A stretch of DNA of 64,000 nucleotides from Embiotoca jacksoni (GCA_022577435.1 JAKOON010000015.1:12908830-12972829), one strand, 5' to 3'; positions 28,127 through 41,843 are shown, counted from the stretch's first letter. Notes: generated by a model from the sequence alone, not told the origin. Program-made: numbers and translations.

Positions 28127-29990
28127 TTTCGTAAAAAAAAAAAAACTTGTAAAAGTTGGAGTCCCCCCTACATGTGCAATCCACATCAATGCGTAAGCAG
28201 CACTTTACTGTTGAAGCTGTAGCCCGGTTTTCCAAGGGTCATCTGGAGATCATGTTTATTATGTTCCATTTTTGCCACTATATCACCCTAAATCCAACAC
28301 ATTGCAAGCTTTGATTACAACACTTGAATAAATGTGCAACTGGTAACTGACCACTTCAAAGGGTCATGGATTTTTTTTTTTGTCAGTTGTAAAATACAAT
28401 AAGAAACACAAAGACTGAATGAATTTTACTCACAACCTGAGTTGGCAAGACAAATGGATGTTTTGTGAAATTCAACAATGAGACTGAGCCAAGTTCATTT
28501 ATGCCATTCACTGTCTGAGTCAGTGCCAGAACCTACCAAAACAAATAAAATGCAAGTCTTCTTCAGAGCTGAAGAAATAATTGAGTGATGACAAACAATT
28601 GTCAGCTTTTTTTAGTGATTGAATAATTCAGTTAGTAATCAAGGATAAAAAGGCAAACAATTTGACTGTTGTGACTGGCATATTTTTGTCATTTGAACGT
28701 TTGACACATTTTCAGACATCTAATATTCAACTGATTTCTTGACAAAATGATCTACAAATTCATCAATAATGAAAATAAATCAACTGGAAACTTACCAGAA
28801 ATCCGAATAGAATTACATACGGGTCAAAGCCTTTGGGTTATCGACGATGGCACCGTTACTGCCTGTAAGCACTTCTGTACAATCACCCTGAGGGATTTAG
28901 CAACTGCATGTCTGTGATTAAACACATCACAGATTCATGTTCACCCCTGACTAACAGGAGAAATACCTACTCTTCTGGGTGAAATTTGTGTAAAGCTCTT
29001 ACTGCACTGAAAAACCCAATAGCAAAATATGCCACTTTTGAAGAGGTTTTACTAAAACTATCTAACCTGGATATAACCCCTATTATAGAATTAGGACATT
29101 GGTCTTGGAATTAGATCCCACTGTGAAAAATGTTAATGCAATTTTTCAATGTTCTGTTCTCAGTCAAATGTTTTGCATTAATCTACTGAAGTGAAACAAA
29201 AATTTGTTCCCTCTCTTTTACCTCACACTGCTCTTTGTGCCAAGTGCTCTCCAGCATGTGAATAAATGTAGGGCGCTTTGTAGAGCACACTAACATAAGC
29301 ATGTAATTCAGTTCTGCCGTAGTAAATTGTTCTGTCGGACAGGGTGGCACGTCAAGAGCGGAGGATCAGAGTTGAGGAATTTTGAGGCAGGTAGCGTGAC
29401 AAGCAAAATTAAGCGGGGAGGGGGGGATTACAGGTGATCTGACCTTTGCAGGTTACTGTAGTACAAAATGAGTCCATGAGTCGTGTAAGCACTGAAATAT
29501 TAGAGCATCTTGGCATGTTTATGTATTGATCAAGTGACGTTTTAATAGAAGTAAATTTGTTTAAACTGATTGTCAACTGGTTTTCAAGGTTCCCGCAAAA
29601 GAAATGGTTGATCTTTTTGTCACAAGCAGAGACCAAAATATACTTCCAATAATAAAAGTGGTGAGGGAAATGGGCCGGAAAGACAAAGAAGCTGCAGGTT
29701 ATACAGCAGATCTGTCCCCACAAGTCATTTTTCAAAGACATTGAAACCATAGAATGGAATTCAAAATAATGAGCTCCAACTATACCCATGCAGTGCAGAA
29801 ATCACCGTAGAGAGCATCCACGATAATGTCGCATTCAAATGCACACTTGTTTGTCAGGAAAGATGTATGTACTGTACATCACATATATGTTATAGTGCAG
29901 TAAAAAAATTAAGTGTCGATCAGATGGATTAGAGCAGGGAATATTACACGTGTGTAGCTGCTGTAGAGTCACTGTTCTGTACCTGCATGT
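28127..29990. other. Unique non-coding DNA, no gene seen
   Basis: Nothing recognised. The 126-codon minus frame at 29409-29789 has no identifiable domain and no neighbouring exon-like sequence. Confidence 0.45.
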
Positions 29991-30004
29991 TTCCACCCCT
30001 CCCC

Positions 30005-30145
30005 TGAGCCCCATCTCGATGATCCAGTAACAAGCCATCTGTCATTGTCATTGTAATTAATCTGGTGCTATTTAGTGGATAATGAGATGCTGTCGTGGGT
30101 TTTGTGCAGCTTCACTTCCCAGAGACTTGTTTCCTGTCTCTGTCA
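30005..30145. promoter_or_regulatory. Candidate enhancer-like conserved block
   Basis: A repeat-free block holds an E-box-like CATCTG (30036-30041), a homeodomain-type TAATTA (30054-30059) and GGATAATGAG (30078-30087) within about 50 bp. Such clusters are typical of conserved developmental enhancers in fish gene deserts, but the motifs are short and would occur by chance in AT-rich DNA. Confidence 0.2.
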
Positions 30146-33100
30146 GAGTGGGAGATGAAGGAGGGGACGATATGGCAGAGAAAGGATGCTATTGGATCGT
30201 ACTGCTGCATTGTGGCTGCGGCTGGTGTACAGATGGTTGGGAAATATATACGCCAGCATCTACCTGCTCTGAGAACGGTGCTTATGACATGAAAATCAAG
30301 CACTCATGACATGGGTTTATGTCTTATGAAGCGCATACCTACTTGTCTTCCTTCCACATAGGAAATGTCAGACATAATAGGTGCGGAGATGGTTTCAAAT
30401 GATGTGGGGAGGCATGAATGTAAGATAAGTATGATTGTGGTGACTGTTCCATATTTACTGAATTATTTATGGGAAAGGTGTCAATTCTACTTAAACTAAT
30501 CTGACAGAGTCTGAGCACCAACTTGGAGCTCTGAGAAAAATATTTTGCAATCACATGTGAAAATTAAACGCCAGACTAGAAGGACTGCTCCTGCTTGGGA
30601 TGGAAATTGCCCTGCCACATGTAATATCTCATGCAAAGGCATTGCTTTCAACATTCACACAATTTGCCTTCTTCACTCTCAAAAGAATTCATAGTGGAAT
30701 TGCAACGCTAGGGAGATGATTACATTTTCACTTTTTGACAGAGACGGACAGTGTCGGGACCTGTGAAATTTCACACAAACACCATGAATACAAGTGAACT
30801 TCTTCAATCTTTCACTATGTGTTTTTTGTATTACTTGCCACAGGTTTTACTTTGATGTATTCTTAACACCTTGGCCTACAGAATATATATACATAAAACA
30901 GAGCCACGAAGGCAGAGCAGAGTAATTTGATGGACATAAAAATGGGTCTATTACTTGACACAGAACTCCCCTCTTTTAAATATAACATAAAATCGATCAC
31001 TGCTGTCAAAGAAATAGAGCGATGTAATGCTACCAACAGAGCTGTGAAAATAGAATGATGAAGTGAACGCATGAAGTTTGACAGTCAAAGGAATGAAGTT
31101 ATTAAACACAATTTACTTCATGCTGTATGAACTGCAGCATCACTTTACTTCTCAATCATGCCAGCTTGCTGACAGCGACCCGCAACCACCGTGATCCAAT
31201 CAACTCAAGGAAATGAGGTGAGGACGTGACGAAGTACAATCTGAGCAGAATTGTGAGGGGATGAATGATCTTCGTGAGCCCTGCTGGTCTCCTAATTTTC
31301 TACTTATTTACTGCCAAGCCCTTCCATTATCAGCATTTGTTACTCAGATAGAGCTCACCCACTCTCTCTGTTTACCAACAGTGAGGTAACAAAGCTAAAC
31401 CCTCTGGAGAATTAACGATCATTTCACACATGCAGAGAATCTAACACGCCATCAAAACAAATCAAATAAGGTATACTTTTACAGAATAGGTAACTGATGT
31501 GTCTATAACCGCTAAAACTGAACTCTGGTTGGGTAGATTGATGGCTGACCCTGGGAGCTGCTCTGTGGGTGCTGGAGTCAAGCATCATTACTGTGGCCAA
31601 GCTCCCCAGGTATGTGGTAAATGGCAGTAAAGAGAGCAGTGTGCATGTGTGCCAGTTGCTCAATGAAGCCCTGCAATGTGTTAGCAAAAAAATAAAGAAA
31701 ACAGGGTTTTCATGCCTCCGAGGTACAGGCGTTCAAACCTTTGAGCTGGATTCAATTATTTCATTAGAGACTTAAGATTCTCATTAGTTCAACACTATCA
31801 TGTTCAAGGAGACCAGAAAGGGACCAACTATTATTATTCCAAAGTCAGTGTAAAATGGGCCTTTCTGAGTGTTTTGAATGATGATTATCCTTCAGAAAAG
31901 ACCCTGAGATCAAGGCAGACTGGCAATATGCTGTCCAGTTCCAATGTGTGTGCTCATTAAAAGTGTACAAGAATAAAAGCAGAGAGGAGGCTTGCTAGTG
32001 GAATGAGTACAAACTACCCGGAATGATTCCAAACACGACTGTTTTCTCTCAAATATTAAAGCTGCTGGGTAACCCGTCCCAGGTGAGACGGAGCCTGTAG
32101 TTTCGATGGGGGCTGATACAAGCTGACACGGACAGTGATATGACAGGTCTTGCTGTTTGTTAAATAGACTCTGTGCGTTGCTTCTGCCTGGCATAGGCAG
32201 CTTGCTGATGTCTGGGCACATTAATCAGAGTGTCACCACAGCAGAAGAGTTATGAATGAGCTACTGTACGGTTGGAGATGGGGGGGGCCGCTGGGACTTG
32301 CACAAACCTGCCGCTACCATGTTGTAAGCGATGGGGGAGGGACACGGCTGCAAATATTGGGTGCTCAGTTTTTTCACTATCTGCTCTGATGCATTAGACA
32401 ACAAAACTGGGTAATCCTGGTCAAATAAATCATTCATCTAGATGCCTGCCCAGTGACAGAAAGACAATTATCTCACAAAATACATGTATTCTCAGTGTCT
32501 GTGAGCGCTTAATAAAATCCACTGAGAAAAGTCTGAACAAATCTCGACATTTAACCATGAGTGTGTCTAACGTATCACACTTCCTGACACTTTGAGCTTG
32601 TAAATCCAACCATTACTCAATCTTTATCCACAAAGTCCCACCGTCTGGCTGGTCCAGTAACTCAGTGTTTATGCAGAAACATCGCCACTGCAAACTTTTA
32701 GGGTTCTACTGTTTTTTTTGGTACAGGGCTGCAAGTATGGCACATAAGAAAGTCAATGTACTGATCTGTGTGATCTGAACCTCTGTCTGGGACTTCTTTA
32801 ATAGTGAAGACCGTATAAGGTAATAATTTTGTAGGACTGACTTGAGATGAACGTAAGAAGTAAGAGTGTCTCTGTCAGGTAAATATAGCATCTGCTAAGA
32901 TAATATTAGCACTAAGACAGGGCCACAGTATAACAACCTGTGAAATGCACTTTCACTTGATCTACAGTATAAAGTTATGTAGTCTGCGTTTCCCAAATAG
33001 ACGATACTTCTAAATAATACTTGATAGCATATTACTATGGGGCTCTTTAAAGGGCAAACATCTCAATTAACGTGCCTTAAAAATGTGTGTCATCCTCAGC

Positions 33101-33419
33101 TGTTTATCCACGGCAAACCTACTTGACCTTTCAGCATGAACACAAAATCAAGGTTTTGAAGTCAACTAAATAGACCTTTAGTGGGCAACAGAGCCAATAA
33201 AACAGATGAAAACACACATCTTGTCACTGTGGTTTGAGTGTGAGGAAAGTGTTTATCTAATCAGACCCTAAAGACAGAGGACAAGGTTGCAAGGTGACAA
33301 CAGCCAATACCGCAACCTGTACTCTATTCTTCCCTTGTCTATTGCAGTTATCATCATTTTCATGGCATGAGATGCATGAAGGGATACGTTTCTGTGGCCA
33401 TTAATAAGGACAAGGGATC
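30146..33419. other. Unique non-coding DNA, no gene seen
   Basis: No supported gene, simple repeat or mobile element. There is a run of eight G at about 32281-32288. Overlapping short open frames on both strands (30082-30309) show no domain. Confidence 0.45.
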
Positions 33420-33567
33420 TGAATTACATTTAATCGATCGGTATGTAGTGTCACTGCGGTCCAGCTGTACCTGACATTGCAATTACATGCCAACAGCAAT
33501 TAGCTCATTAATGCAGGCCAACACAAGGGCAGAGATAATGTACTGATGCCCATTTAACACACAGTGT

Positions 33568-33634
<67 letters not shown>

Positions 33635-33800
33635 CCTTCCTTGCTCTGTGAATTCATACATCTCCATCTCATCCTGAAGCCCCGTCAGTTTCTTTCTGCA
33701 TCTGGCCGGTTTATTAGTCACATCTTAATGGAATTAACATGACTATGTTAATGTCAACACGCTCCACGGCAACAATTAGCACAAAACTGTAATTGTGTGT
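33420..33800. promoter_or_regulatory. Candidate regulatory block flanking a CA repeat
   Basis: Left of the microsatellite lie CAGCTG (33462-33467), CAATTAC (33480-33486), CAATTAG (33498-33504) and CATTAATG (33507-33514). To the right lie TTATTAG, TTAATGGAATTAAC, GTTAATG and CAATTAGC (about 33711-33780). This is a dense set of homeodomain-core words in an otherwise repeat-free context. Conservation cannot be tested here. Confidence 0.22.
33570..33633. repeat. (CA)n microsatellite, about 32 units
   Basis: A perfect run of about 64 bp after TGTCT and before GCCTTCC. Confidence 0.97.
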
Positions 33801-33974
33801 TTGTATGTGTGCAAGTCTGTGCTAATGATGAATGACTCAATAAATGAATATGTTCAGCATGAAGCATGTGTGTTAGAGCAAAACAAGCTCCATATTTATA
33901 GGATCAATATGAGGAATGACTGGCATATTTGTGTAGATTTTGTTTTCCACACAGTGCAATTATTGTTACATATT

Positions 33975-34662
33975 AAAGGAGCAGTGTGTAGGATTTAAAG
34001 GCATCTAGCAGTGAGGTTACAGATTGCAATAGACTGAATACCCCTCGCCACACCCTCCCCTACAATTCAACAATTCCCACATGAACAACAGTTGACAGGG
34101 AAAATTCCCCTTCAACAGGGCGAAACCTCCGATGCAACCAGACTCAGAAGTGAGCAGCCATCTGCCTCCACTGGTTGGGGCGGGGGGAGAGTGGAGAGAG
34201 AAAAAAATGCATCGAGACAACAAACAAAAGGTAAGTTGATGGCCAATAACTGCAGATCAGAAACACGCAGCTGTGGAGCCATAGATACCGACAAAGAACA
34301 AGCACAAAACTATGGGAGAGAGAACAACAGCATAGAAATCAAAGATTTACAAGCTCTTTCAAGCAGGAGAATCTGCAGTGGTCATGAAACTTGCGAGAAA
34401 AGAAATCACAAAAGGCCCTAAAGCCAGTGTTTTGTTTGTCGGTTCTGGTCTACTGCAGAAACATGGCGCTGCAACATGGCGAGCTCGGAGGAAGGTGACC
34501 CGCTCCCTATGTAGACATGGACGGCTCATTCTAACATAATAAATCAAAACAATTATAATTAACAATTTTTAGTTTCAGGTGATTACACACTCATGACAGC
34601 ATAGTTGTGAATATTATATTCCATTTCTACCAATAAGACTTCCCTAAATCGTACATGCCTTA
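33975..34662. mobile_element. MITE with CAGTGTGTAGGATTT ends, carrying an insert
   Basis: The left end AAAGGAGCAGTGTGTAGGAT and the right end TAAATCGTACATGCCTTAA are inverted, with the right arm decayed. The body has TGAGGTTACAGATTGCAA..., GCCAGTGTTTTGTTTGTC, AACATGGC, GACCCGCTCCCTATGTAGA, CGGCTCATTCTAA and TAGTTTCAGGTGATTACACA in the order I recall for a MITE frequent in percomorph genomes. Between 34062 and about 34200 it carries a block shared with 51271-51391 that does not belong to my memory of the MITE, so it may be a nested repeat. The 109-codon plus frame at 34092-34421 is a by-product. Confidence 0.65.
34062..34200 (+). repeat. Shared repeat block, copy 1
   Basis: ACAATTCAACAATTC, then CCTTCAACAGGGCGAAACCTC, then CAGACTCAG, then GAGCAGCCATCTGCCTCCAC and GGTTGGGG. 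The same words in the same order and near-identical spacing occur at 51271-51391, so the two loci are copies of one interspersed repeat. Confidence 0.7.
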
Positions 34663-34977
34663 AAAAGTCAAACAGGTCAATTGACATGCAACAAAATAAA
34701 TCTGTCATGTCATCACTTTTTCTTTATCCTGGGCAAATCTACTTTATGTTTAAGTTTGAAGTTTGAAGTGTCTTCAGCCGATAACATATATCCTATGGTC
34801 AACACATCTCTGAATATGTGAAACCCACATTTACTGTACCCACAGGTCAGATTTTCACTCATTGTTCCCACCAGACTTTTTCTACTGTTGAACACTACTA
34901 CAACACTCATTGATAATTAACAGCTGGCAGAGGGCCATTGTGGCAGATGAGAGCAAGATAAAGTCATAAAAATCAGC

Positions 34978-34978
<1 letters not shown>

Positions 34979-35069
<91 letters not shown>
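34979..35069. repeat. (TG)n microsatellite, about 45 units
   Basis: A TG run of about 90 bp with a single CG near the start, ending in TTTTG. Confidence 0.97.
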
Positions 35070-35072
<3 letters not shown>

Positions 35073-36889
35073 GTACACCATGTACTACTTTTAGATGAAA
35101 GTAAAAATTCCCCTTTACCCTCCATCTCCAGATGAAAGCTACCTTAATGATGTGTGATTATACTGCGGTGAACTTTGTGTACTTAAAACTTTAAATGAGT
35201 GTATGAGTGTCCATCATCATAATGGAAAATGAAATGTCCAGATGTTTGAGCGGTTTGGGAATTTCAATATTTATCTATCTCAGCAGTTTTTTTTTCTTTT
35301 AACAAATTCAATTTTTCAGGCTACATTACACCTAATTAGTGATTCGTTTAAGCAATTTCCTTCAACTTACCTTGGCAATTTAAATGATTATTAACCAATT
35401 ATTCATTTAAGGCTTATAGAATTCAAAAAGTGTAAAATAAATAATTCTTATTAGTTTAAAGGCTATAAAACCAGTTAAAAGAAAGCTCTTCCCATTCTTG
35501 TAACAAAGAAAAAATTATCTCTTCATCAAAAGAATCATAAATCAGTCTGTCCTGAAATTGAATCCATAAGTAAACCCAAATGGTGAAGAATCCTATGTGT
35601 AGTCTGTTTATCTGTTTATTATGCCACTGGTGTTGTATGGAAAACTATTCATTGTGTTTACGCTCCCTCGCAGGAAAGCAGAGCAAAAAGAAAATATTTT
35701 GGCCATTGTTAACATATTCATAATAGATCAAATTCTTAAAAGTCATAAAAGATTGACCAAAACCTTTTTCATATATTTTGTATGAGAACACTGCAAATAA
35801 AATATAACATAAATTGCGATGAACAACTATAACGCTCGATCCAGTTTTGTTGGATTGGATCACAGTCATCAAAATATCTATTGAATCATTTATTGTTAGA
35901 CAGCACGTATTACATTTGTTCATTTTATTTCTTCATTTTGTTGATTAGAAATAAACACCTCAAAGCCATGGAGTCTTTTCTAAGAGTTGAGCAGAGGATT
36001 TAATGCATAAAATGTAAAAAATGAGCCGTTTGACGGTAATTTTTTAGAAAAGCTTTTTTTTTAGAAAAGACAGAAAACCTAGCGAGATGCCTGTAAAATA
36101 TTCTTCATCAAAACAGGAAATGGATGGCATGTTTACATTTGGGTAATGGAGAATGCTGTCAGACAGAAGCCAAGAGGATTCATTCATTAAAACGTACATG
36201 ATTTCCTGTGTTGCTCGATTGCTTTAAGCATCATAAAATGATCTGCTTGTCCTGGGCGGAGATCCAGAATGCACACACTATAAAACAAGAGTCATGCAAA
36301 ATTAATTGTAACAAGGGTTCTGAAAAATGCATAAACTACATATCATACAATTGACTTCTACTTATATTTGTGTTATGTAGTATAATCAAAACAAGTCTGG
36401 GTCAGAATTACAAGTGGTGATGATTATGAGGAGGCATTTACTATTATAGTGATACAATTCATATTACTACACATTCATTAATCATACTTAGAAAAAGGTA
36501 CTTGTGCTTTGCAGCTCTATCCTGGATAAATAGTTTAAGAACTGGAAACCCGACAGAGAATCTAAACATGTGATGCCAATGGGCATAAAATATACATAAA
36601 TTAATGCAGTCATAAAAGGAATGAGTGGGGTCACCGAGAACTGATATTAACTGCGTGTAAAAGGATAGTGAATAATATTCAATTTCCTTGTGTAAATCCA
36701 AGCTGTTTCATTAAGATCAACCTGCTCATGACACCGCTCTCTTGGTAGCAGTTACAACATGCAAACAAGAATTATAGGCTTGAAACCCCATATGGCGATA
36801 AGGTGAACCTCTGTGTTAAATGAATTTAGGAGGAAATGTCAGCTCAACTCGTTTGGGTGATAGAAGCACAGTGGCATGGCCATTAACAG
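35070..36889. other. Unique AT-rich DNA, no gene seen
   Basis: Very AT-rich, with short open frames on the minus strand only and no domain. T/A runs near 35287-35294 and 36053-36062. No mobile element was recognised. Confidence 0.5.
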
Positions 36890-37215
36890 TAAAACATATC
36901 TTTATTTGGAGGCTGATAGATGAGGCAGTCATCGTTATTCACAGCCATCCTTGTCAAATGTAACTAATCTTTGCGTGCGGCTCTTTCCTTCGTTCTCATC
37001 ATGTTTTTCCACTCTTCCTTGCAAATACAAACACAGAATCATTGTGGAACAGAAAAGGCCTCTCCAGACTTGTAATTAATAACAATGGTAATTAAATTAA
37101 GGGCCGTCTTCTCCTCTCCTGTTTTTTCACAGTGTGACGATTATTCTGCCTTAATGAGTTTGTGCCATTGCTTGCACCCTGAGCTGATCTCTAAACCCCA
37201 CTGCAACAACTAGAG
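36890..37215. promoter_or_regulatory. Candidate enhancer: SOX-type word between two TAATTA
   Basis: TAATTA (37073-37078), AACAATGG (37081-37088, a SOX-family consensus) and TAATTA (37089-37094) abut within 22 bp, with a further AATTAA beside them. The surrounding 300 bp are free of simple repeats. Adjacent SOX and homeodomain words are a known enhancer grammar. This is the strongest motif cluster in the window, though still only a sequence-level suggestion. Confidence 0.3.
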
Positions 37216-39116
37216 ACCTTTTTGATAATGAGGTTGGAGGGAGAGGATGGGGTGAGGCACCAAACAGGGTGGCAGCACAGCCAGAAAGAACAGTCTCTCT
37301 GCAGGGGGGTGGCATGGGTGCAGTGGGGTGTCAATTCAGAGAAATTACGGTGAGACACGTCAGGGAAGTTATTGGGGTTGAAATGAAACAGGCATGAGTG
37401 AGGAATAACAGACCTCAGTAATTAAGGAGAGACTGCAGCGGTGGTGTGACTAAAGGGTCGTGTCAAAGACCAAGACAGCCGAGAACCTCACACAGGATGA
37501 GTCAGATGTGTGGGCATACATGAGCTGTAGAGGTACAAAGCCAGACCAGAAGGACAAACAAAAATGAGTTACAGGCTCTCACAAAAACCAAAGGAAAATC
37601 ATCCCTTGGCTATCTTAAGTTTTCATATTATGGTACCAGTCAAAGCAGGCAAGACAAAGGGCATAGTACCCAGTGGCCTGTAGAAAACACGCCAATCATG
37701 TTACCTGCTTACTGGTGCACATTGTTTCAAACCAAACTCACATTTAAGGGTCATTACTCAAATCAATAAATGATTAGTTGAGGATGACATCCCTGGGGTC
37801 CAATGACCCGTTCAGTCCCCACTTCTCCTTAAACTCTTGATTCAACGGCAAGTAGAAAGTGTCAGCAGGCATGTCTGACTCAGAGCGGTGTGTCCGGTCA
37901 TGACAGTCTGCTGACAGGCCAGACAGTTGATGCATTTGATCCATCTGAAAGGAAAATTCAGATGTACTGCACATGACACTCACCCATGAAAGTTTTCACA
38001 TCTTGATAAGGTTCAAGTCATTCAATGTCAGAAACTAGTCCGCATCTTCCAATGTTCACAACGGTCAGCATTGTGTCTCATGCTCATTTGTTCTGGGTGG
38101 GCAACACCAATGCAAAGATGCAGGCAAGACTGCCTTGACAAAGGATGAAATAGTGACAGATAGTATGACGACATCTAAACTGAACCTACTTTTGGACAAT
38201 TACTTGTGTCTGGTGTATTCCTACCATCCAAATATGCTGCCCTCCACTGGGACTACTGTCATTCCAACCTGCATAATGCTGATGTTCCTTCCGACATAAC
38301 TGTTCCTGCCTATTTCTGTGCTCATCAAAGTAAACTGTTCCTTTAAGACTGGCATTTTTCACAGTGTCATTAAAGACAACCGTTCGTAACTTTCTATTAA
38401 AAAAAAGAAATCCTGGTCTTCAGTAACCATCTTTCAAATCTTACTGTCCTCAATAAACTATGAAGGTAATTCATCATCAGTGCTTCAGTTACTATGTTGA
38501 CTCTTTCACACTTTTGACCATGACAATTTAATTAAAGTCCTGAGAGTTAGGCAAGTCAGTCTGACGCCACACTCCAGTGGTACATTTTCTTACATACTTG
38601 ACTTTCTCAGTTTCTTGGTGATTTCAGCTGTGATGGATTAGATAACTGTCACGAGTCCCACTAGGATGCACTCTTTGACCTTTGTGTTCACTTTCTTCTA
38701 ATAACATGAGGACCTGAGATTTAGAGACTGCAGGTGTGTGCATCTCTGGAGTCTTACGCCTTCATGACCTTTACTACTTGATATGTTCTGTGATGTGAAA
38801 TGTTTTATCATTACTAATCTGTTCTTGACAGATATGAATAATTCTCCCTTTTAAAAACGGACTAAAAACACGACCTAGGCGATTTTTGTTTAGAAGAGAA
38901 ACTTCGACACAGGAATGTATTACTGCACCTAAATCGTGTAGCATTGATACATGTATGAGTTGAGCTTCCAATAATGCTCAATGCTGAGCTCAAGACTCAT
39001 GACAAGGTATTATAGCCCTAATTTTTCAAGGTTTACTCGGAGGGCTGTTTATTGTGTGCAGAGAGTACAGGTCATGGCTAGAAGAGCACTTTTCATTTGA
39101 CCAAGGGTGCAAATAT
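37216..39116. other. Unique non-coding DNA, no gene seen
   Basis: A G-rich interval around 37225-37330 and ordinary sequence beyond. No gene or repeat family was recognised. Confidence 0.5.
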
Positions 39117-39154
39117 TGTGTGTGTGTGTGTGTGTGTGTGTGTGGTGGGGGGGG
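39117..39154. repeat. (TG)n microsatellite followed by a G run
   Basis: About 14 TG units, then GGTGGGGGGGG. The 1082 locus has the same arrangement of a TG repeat running into a G run. Confidence 0.95.
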
Positions 39155-41731
39155 TCCACTAATGGGGAGTTTATTTTCTCACTTATCCCTTCCCTGTGGT
39201 ACTTGATTAAATGCGACACTGACAGAGGCTTGAACCCAATCAACGTCCTTTCTGTGCTTTTTTAGTATGTGTGCCTGATGATAACACCCACATAATGAAC
39301 ACAGTAATTATCACAGCCGACAATCTATCTGAGAGAAGATAATGAAAAGATCAAAGTTACGACTAACGATCCATCTCTACTTCTATCAGTGACCCCAACA
39401 CTGATCATTTACTATTTAACATCTGACATATCAATATAATGTTTTCAGGTTCAGTTTTAGCCTTCAGTTTTAATGGGGTCTGTCTGCAATGTTTCTTGCA
39501 AGCTATTAACAACTATGAGGCAAATTATGATTAAATTACTATTTAAATCCAGTAGCTAAACAAGTACAACTATGATGAGGATTTTCTGTGTGAGATAGAA
39601 GAGTTTCAGAAACATGGCATGGCAAATTATTTCTTTGTTGACATCGTAAATTGCTACAGAGCAATTTACATGTAATAAGAGCACCCGTTCAGAAAGAAAT
39701 CAGCTTTGGAAGATACAGGGCTGATCAAAGGGTATCAATGCAACTAGCGAACCTGACTTGATTGAAGTTGCTTTCATAAACACTGTGGAAAACTGACAAA
39801 ACGAAAGACGAGTGAAGCACAAAGTCAAATTAGATGGTGAGGGCCAAGAAACCGACTGGAGCTCAGACAGGGAGCCCAAACCAAACACCGATGTCCTCCC
39901 ACAGCTCGGCGTGCGGCTTCTAATTAAAGCAGCTTTCACGTCCCATTGAGCAGATTGCAACCCTCCAAGGACCAAGAAATGGTACATATGAGAAGATTCA
40001 CCTTAATCCTGAGACACATACAGTTATCTCCTGTGCAGAGTGCTGGGAAAGCAAAGGAGAGAAGAAGCAAGGTCGGGGGGGAAGACAGATGAGTGGGGAA
40101 GAGGATGTGAGAATGCAACGCAGGACAAGAATGCAGATTGTTAGAGAGAATAACGGAAGGGATGGAGTGAGAGTATAAAAACAGCGTGGAGGTGCAGTAG
40201 TGAAGCGAGGCCAGAGACAAATATGAGAAAAGTCCCTGGCTTAATCAGGCAGTCATGGTGCCACAGGGGGCATATGTTCTGTTCAGCTCTGTTCAGAATG
40301 TTGCGCCTGCCAGTGGGCTAAAAGATCCACTCACAATCACCCAAAAGCCTAATTATATTTTGCAAAATGCTTTCAACACAATGTGCTTCTTATGAGAGGA
40401 TGCTGTTCAAACACACACATGCACACACACAAGCACAAATTTTGCAGATTTCAAAATTGACGCAATTTTTCAAAGCCAATTATATACAATGTCATGTTTT
40501 TATATTGGTTTATCAAGTTTATCAATTAGTTTGGAATTCACAGCAAACTTCATGACGGAGTTTCAGGATCACCATTTATGACAGGTATAAAAGGAATTAT
40601 TCAAAGTAGACAACGGTTTGATGGAATTACAACAATGAACAGGATTTTTGGCTGAATGCAAAATGACTGATGAACTTATACCATTGGCCAGCCAAATGCT
40701 GCAACTTCATATATTTGTTTTTATTATTAAATTAAAACCCGTTCAGCGTTTCATACACAGTCCTATATATGTGCTACATAAGAGGTTTTGGGATGGATCA
40801 CAGCTCGTAAGCCTGATATACAGTGTTTCAAAACAGACTGCTTTAAACACGATGTTGTCTGCATATGCAAGGGGTTTTTTATAATCTGACACTATTGGAC
40901 TTCCCTCATACTCTGTCTGCATGCACCTCCTTAGAAATGGTAGAACATGAACATGCTTTTTCATACTTACCTTTTTGTTTCCATGGAATTGATCTATGCC
41001 CTCGAAGTTCTTGTGTATTACCTCCCAACAAGTTTCGAATTTCCTTCAATATTTAGAATTATCTCACAATATGTTTTACATTCCCTCTGATTCATATAGA
41101 AAGGTTGAGCTGTGATTGATACAATATTATATTGTGTAATAGGTGGATGCTGTTGGTGACCAAAACTTCACTGGCCATACCTTTACAGCTGTGGCTGGCT
41201 TAGTATCATTGCTGCTAGTTTGACAGCAGATCTAAAGCATACTGTAGGTATAATTATGGCTATAGCCTTGGGATGATATACCATTGGCAGCAGCCGTGGC
41301 TGAGCTTTAGTTTTTATGATTACGGGTAAACATTAGTTTATAATGGGCCTAACAATCATAAAAGCAGAGGTTTTTATGTGTCCATGTGTGAAGTCATTGA
41401 GCAGCATGTGATTTTTTTTTTTACGGTGGTGCCGATGGTATTGAAGCTACTGTATTATGTGACTTTTGTGGTATATTGGTAACATATCTATGATATCTGG
41501 TACTTCAGGTTCAAATCCTGTTTGGCATGTTAATGGAACAGGAAAGACTCATTACAGTACAGTGAACATAACCATAGCCATAGCGCCTTAGATACAGCCA
41601 TAGTCCAAGCTGCAGATTCACCCACCAAAGCGACAGCTGTGGTTAGACCCAGCAGTTCTTCACGTTGAGGAGGAAACAATTTAATGCCTAATGTAAAGTA
41701 TCACATAGTTTCTCCATTCAGTTGTATTTGG
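39155..41731. other. Unique non-coding DNA, no gene seen
   Basis: No supported gene. The interval 39830-40010 is less AT-rich and repeat-free, but I see no firm signal in it. Words built on ATAGCC/GGCTATAG recur near 41265 and 41570-41605 without forming a regular array. Confidence 0.45.
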
Positions 41732-41843
41732 TAAGGATGGATATTTCAAGCAAAAATATGATCCAATAGTTGCTCTCTTATACTATTTGATTCTTTATAT
41801 TTGAATGATTATTCAAATATTCGAAAATCATGACCCATCCCTA
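41732..41843. mobile_element. Short MITE-like element
   Basis: The left end TAAGGATGGATATTTC and the right end (reverse-complemented) TAGGGATGGGTCATGA are similar. Near the right end TTTGAATGATTATTCAAATA is a palindrome. The whole is about 112 bp and resembles the short TAGGGATGGG elements common in fish. There is no clear target duplication. Confidence 0.4.

Noticed and set aside
29409..29789. 126-codon minus frame
   Set aside because: No domain, poor codon pattern, and no neighbouring exon-like segments or splice sites of note.
34092..34421. 109-codon plus frame
   Set aside because: It lies wholly inside a MITE with a nested repeat block.
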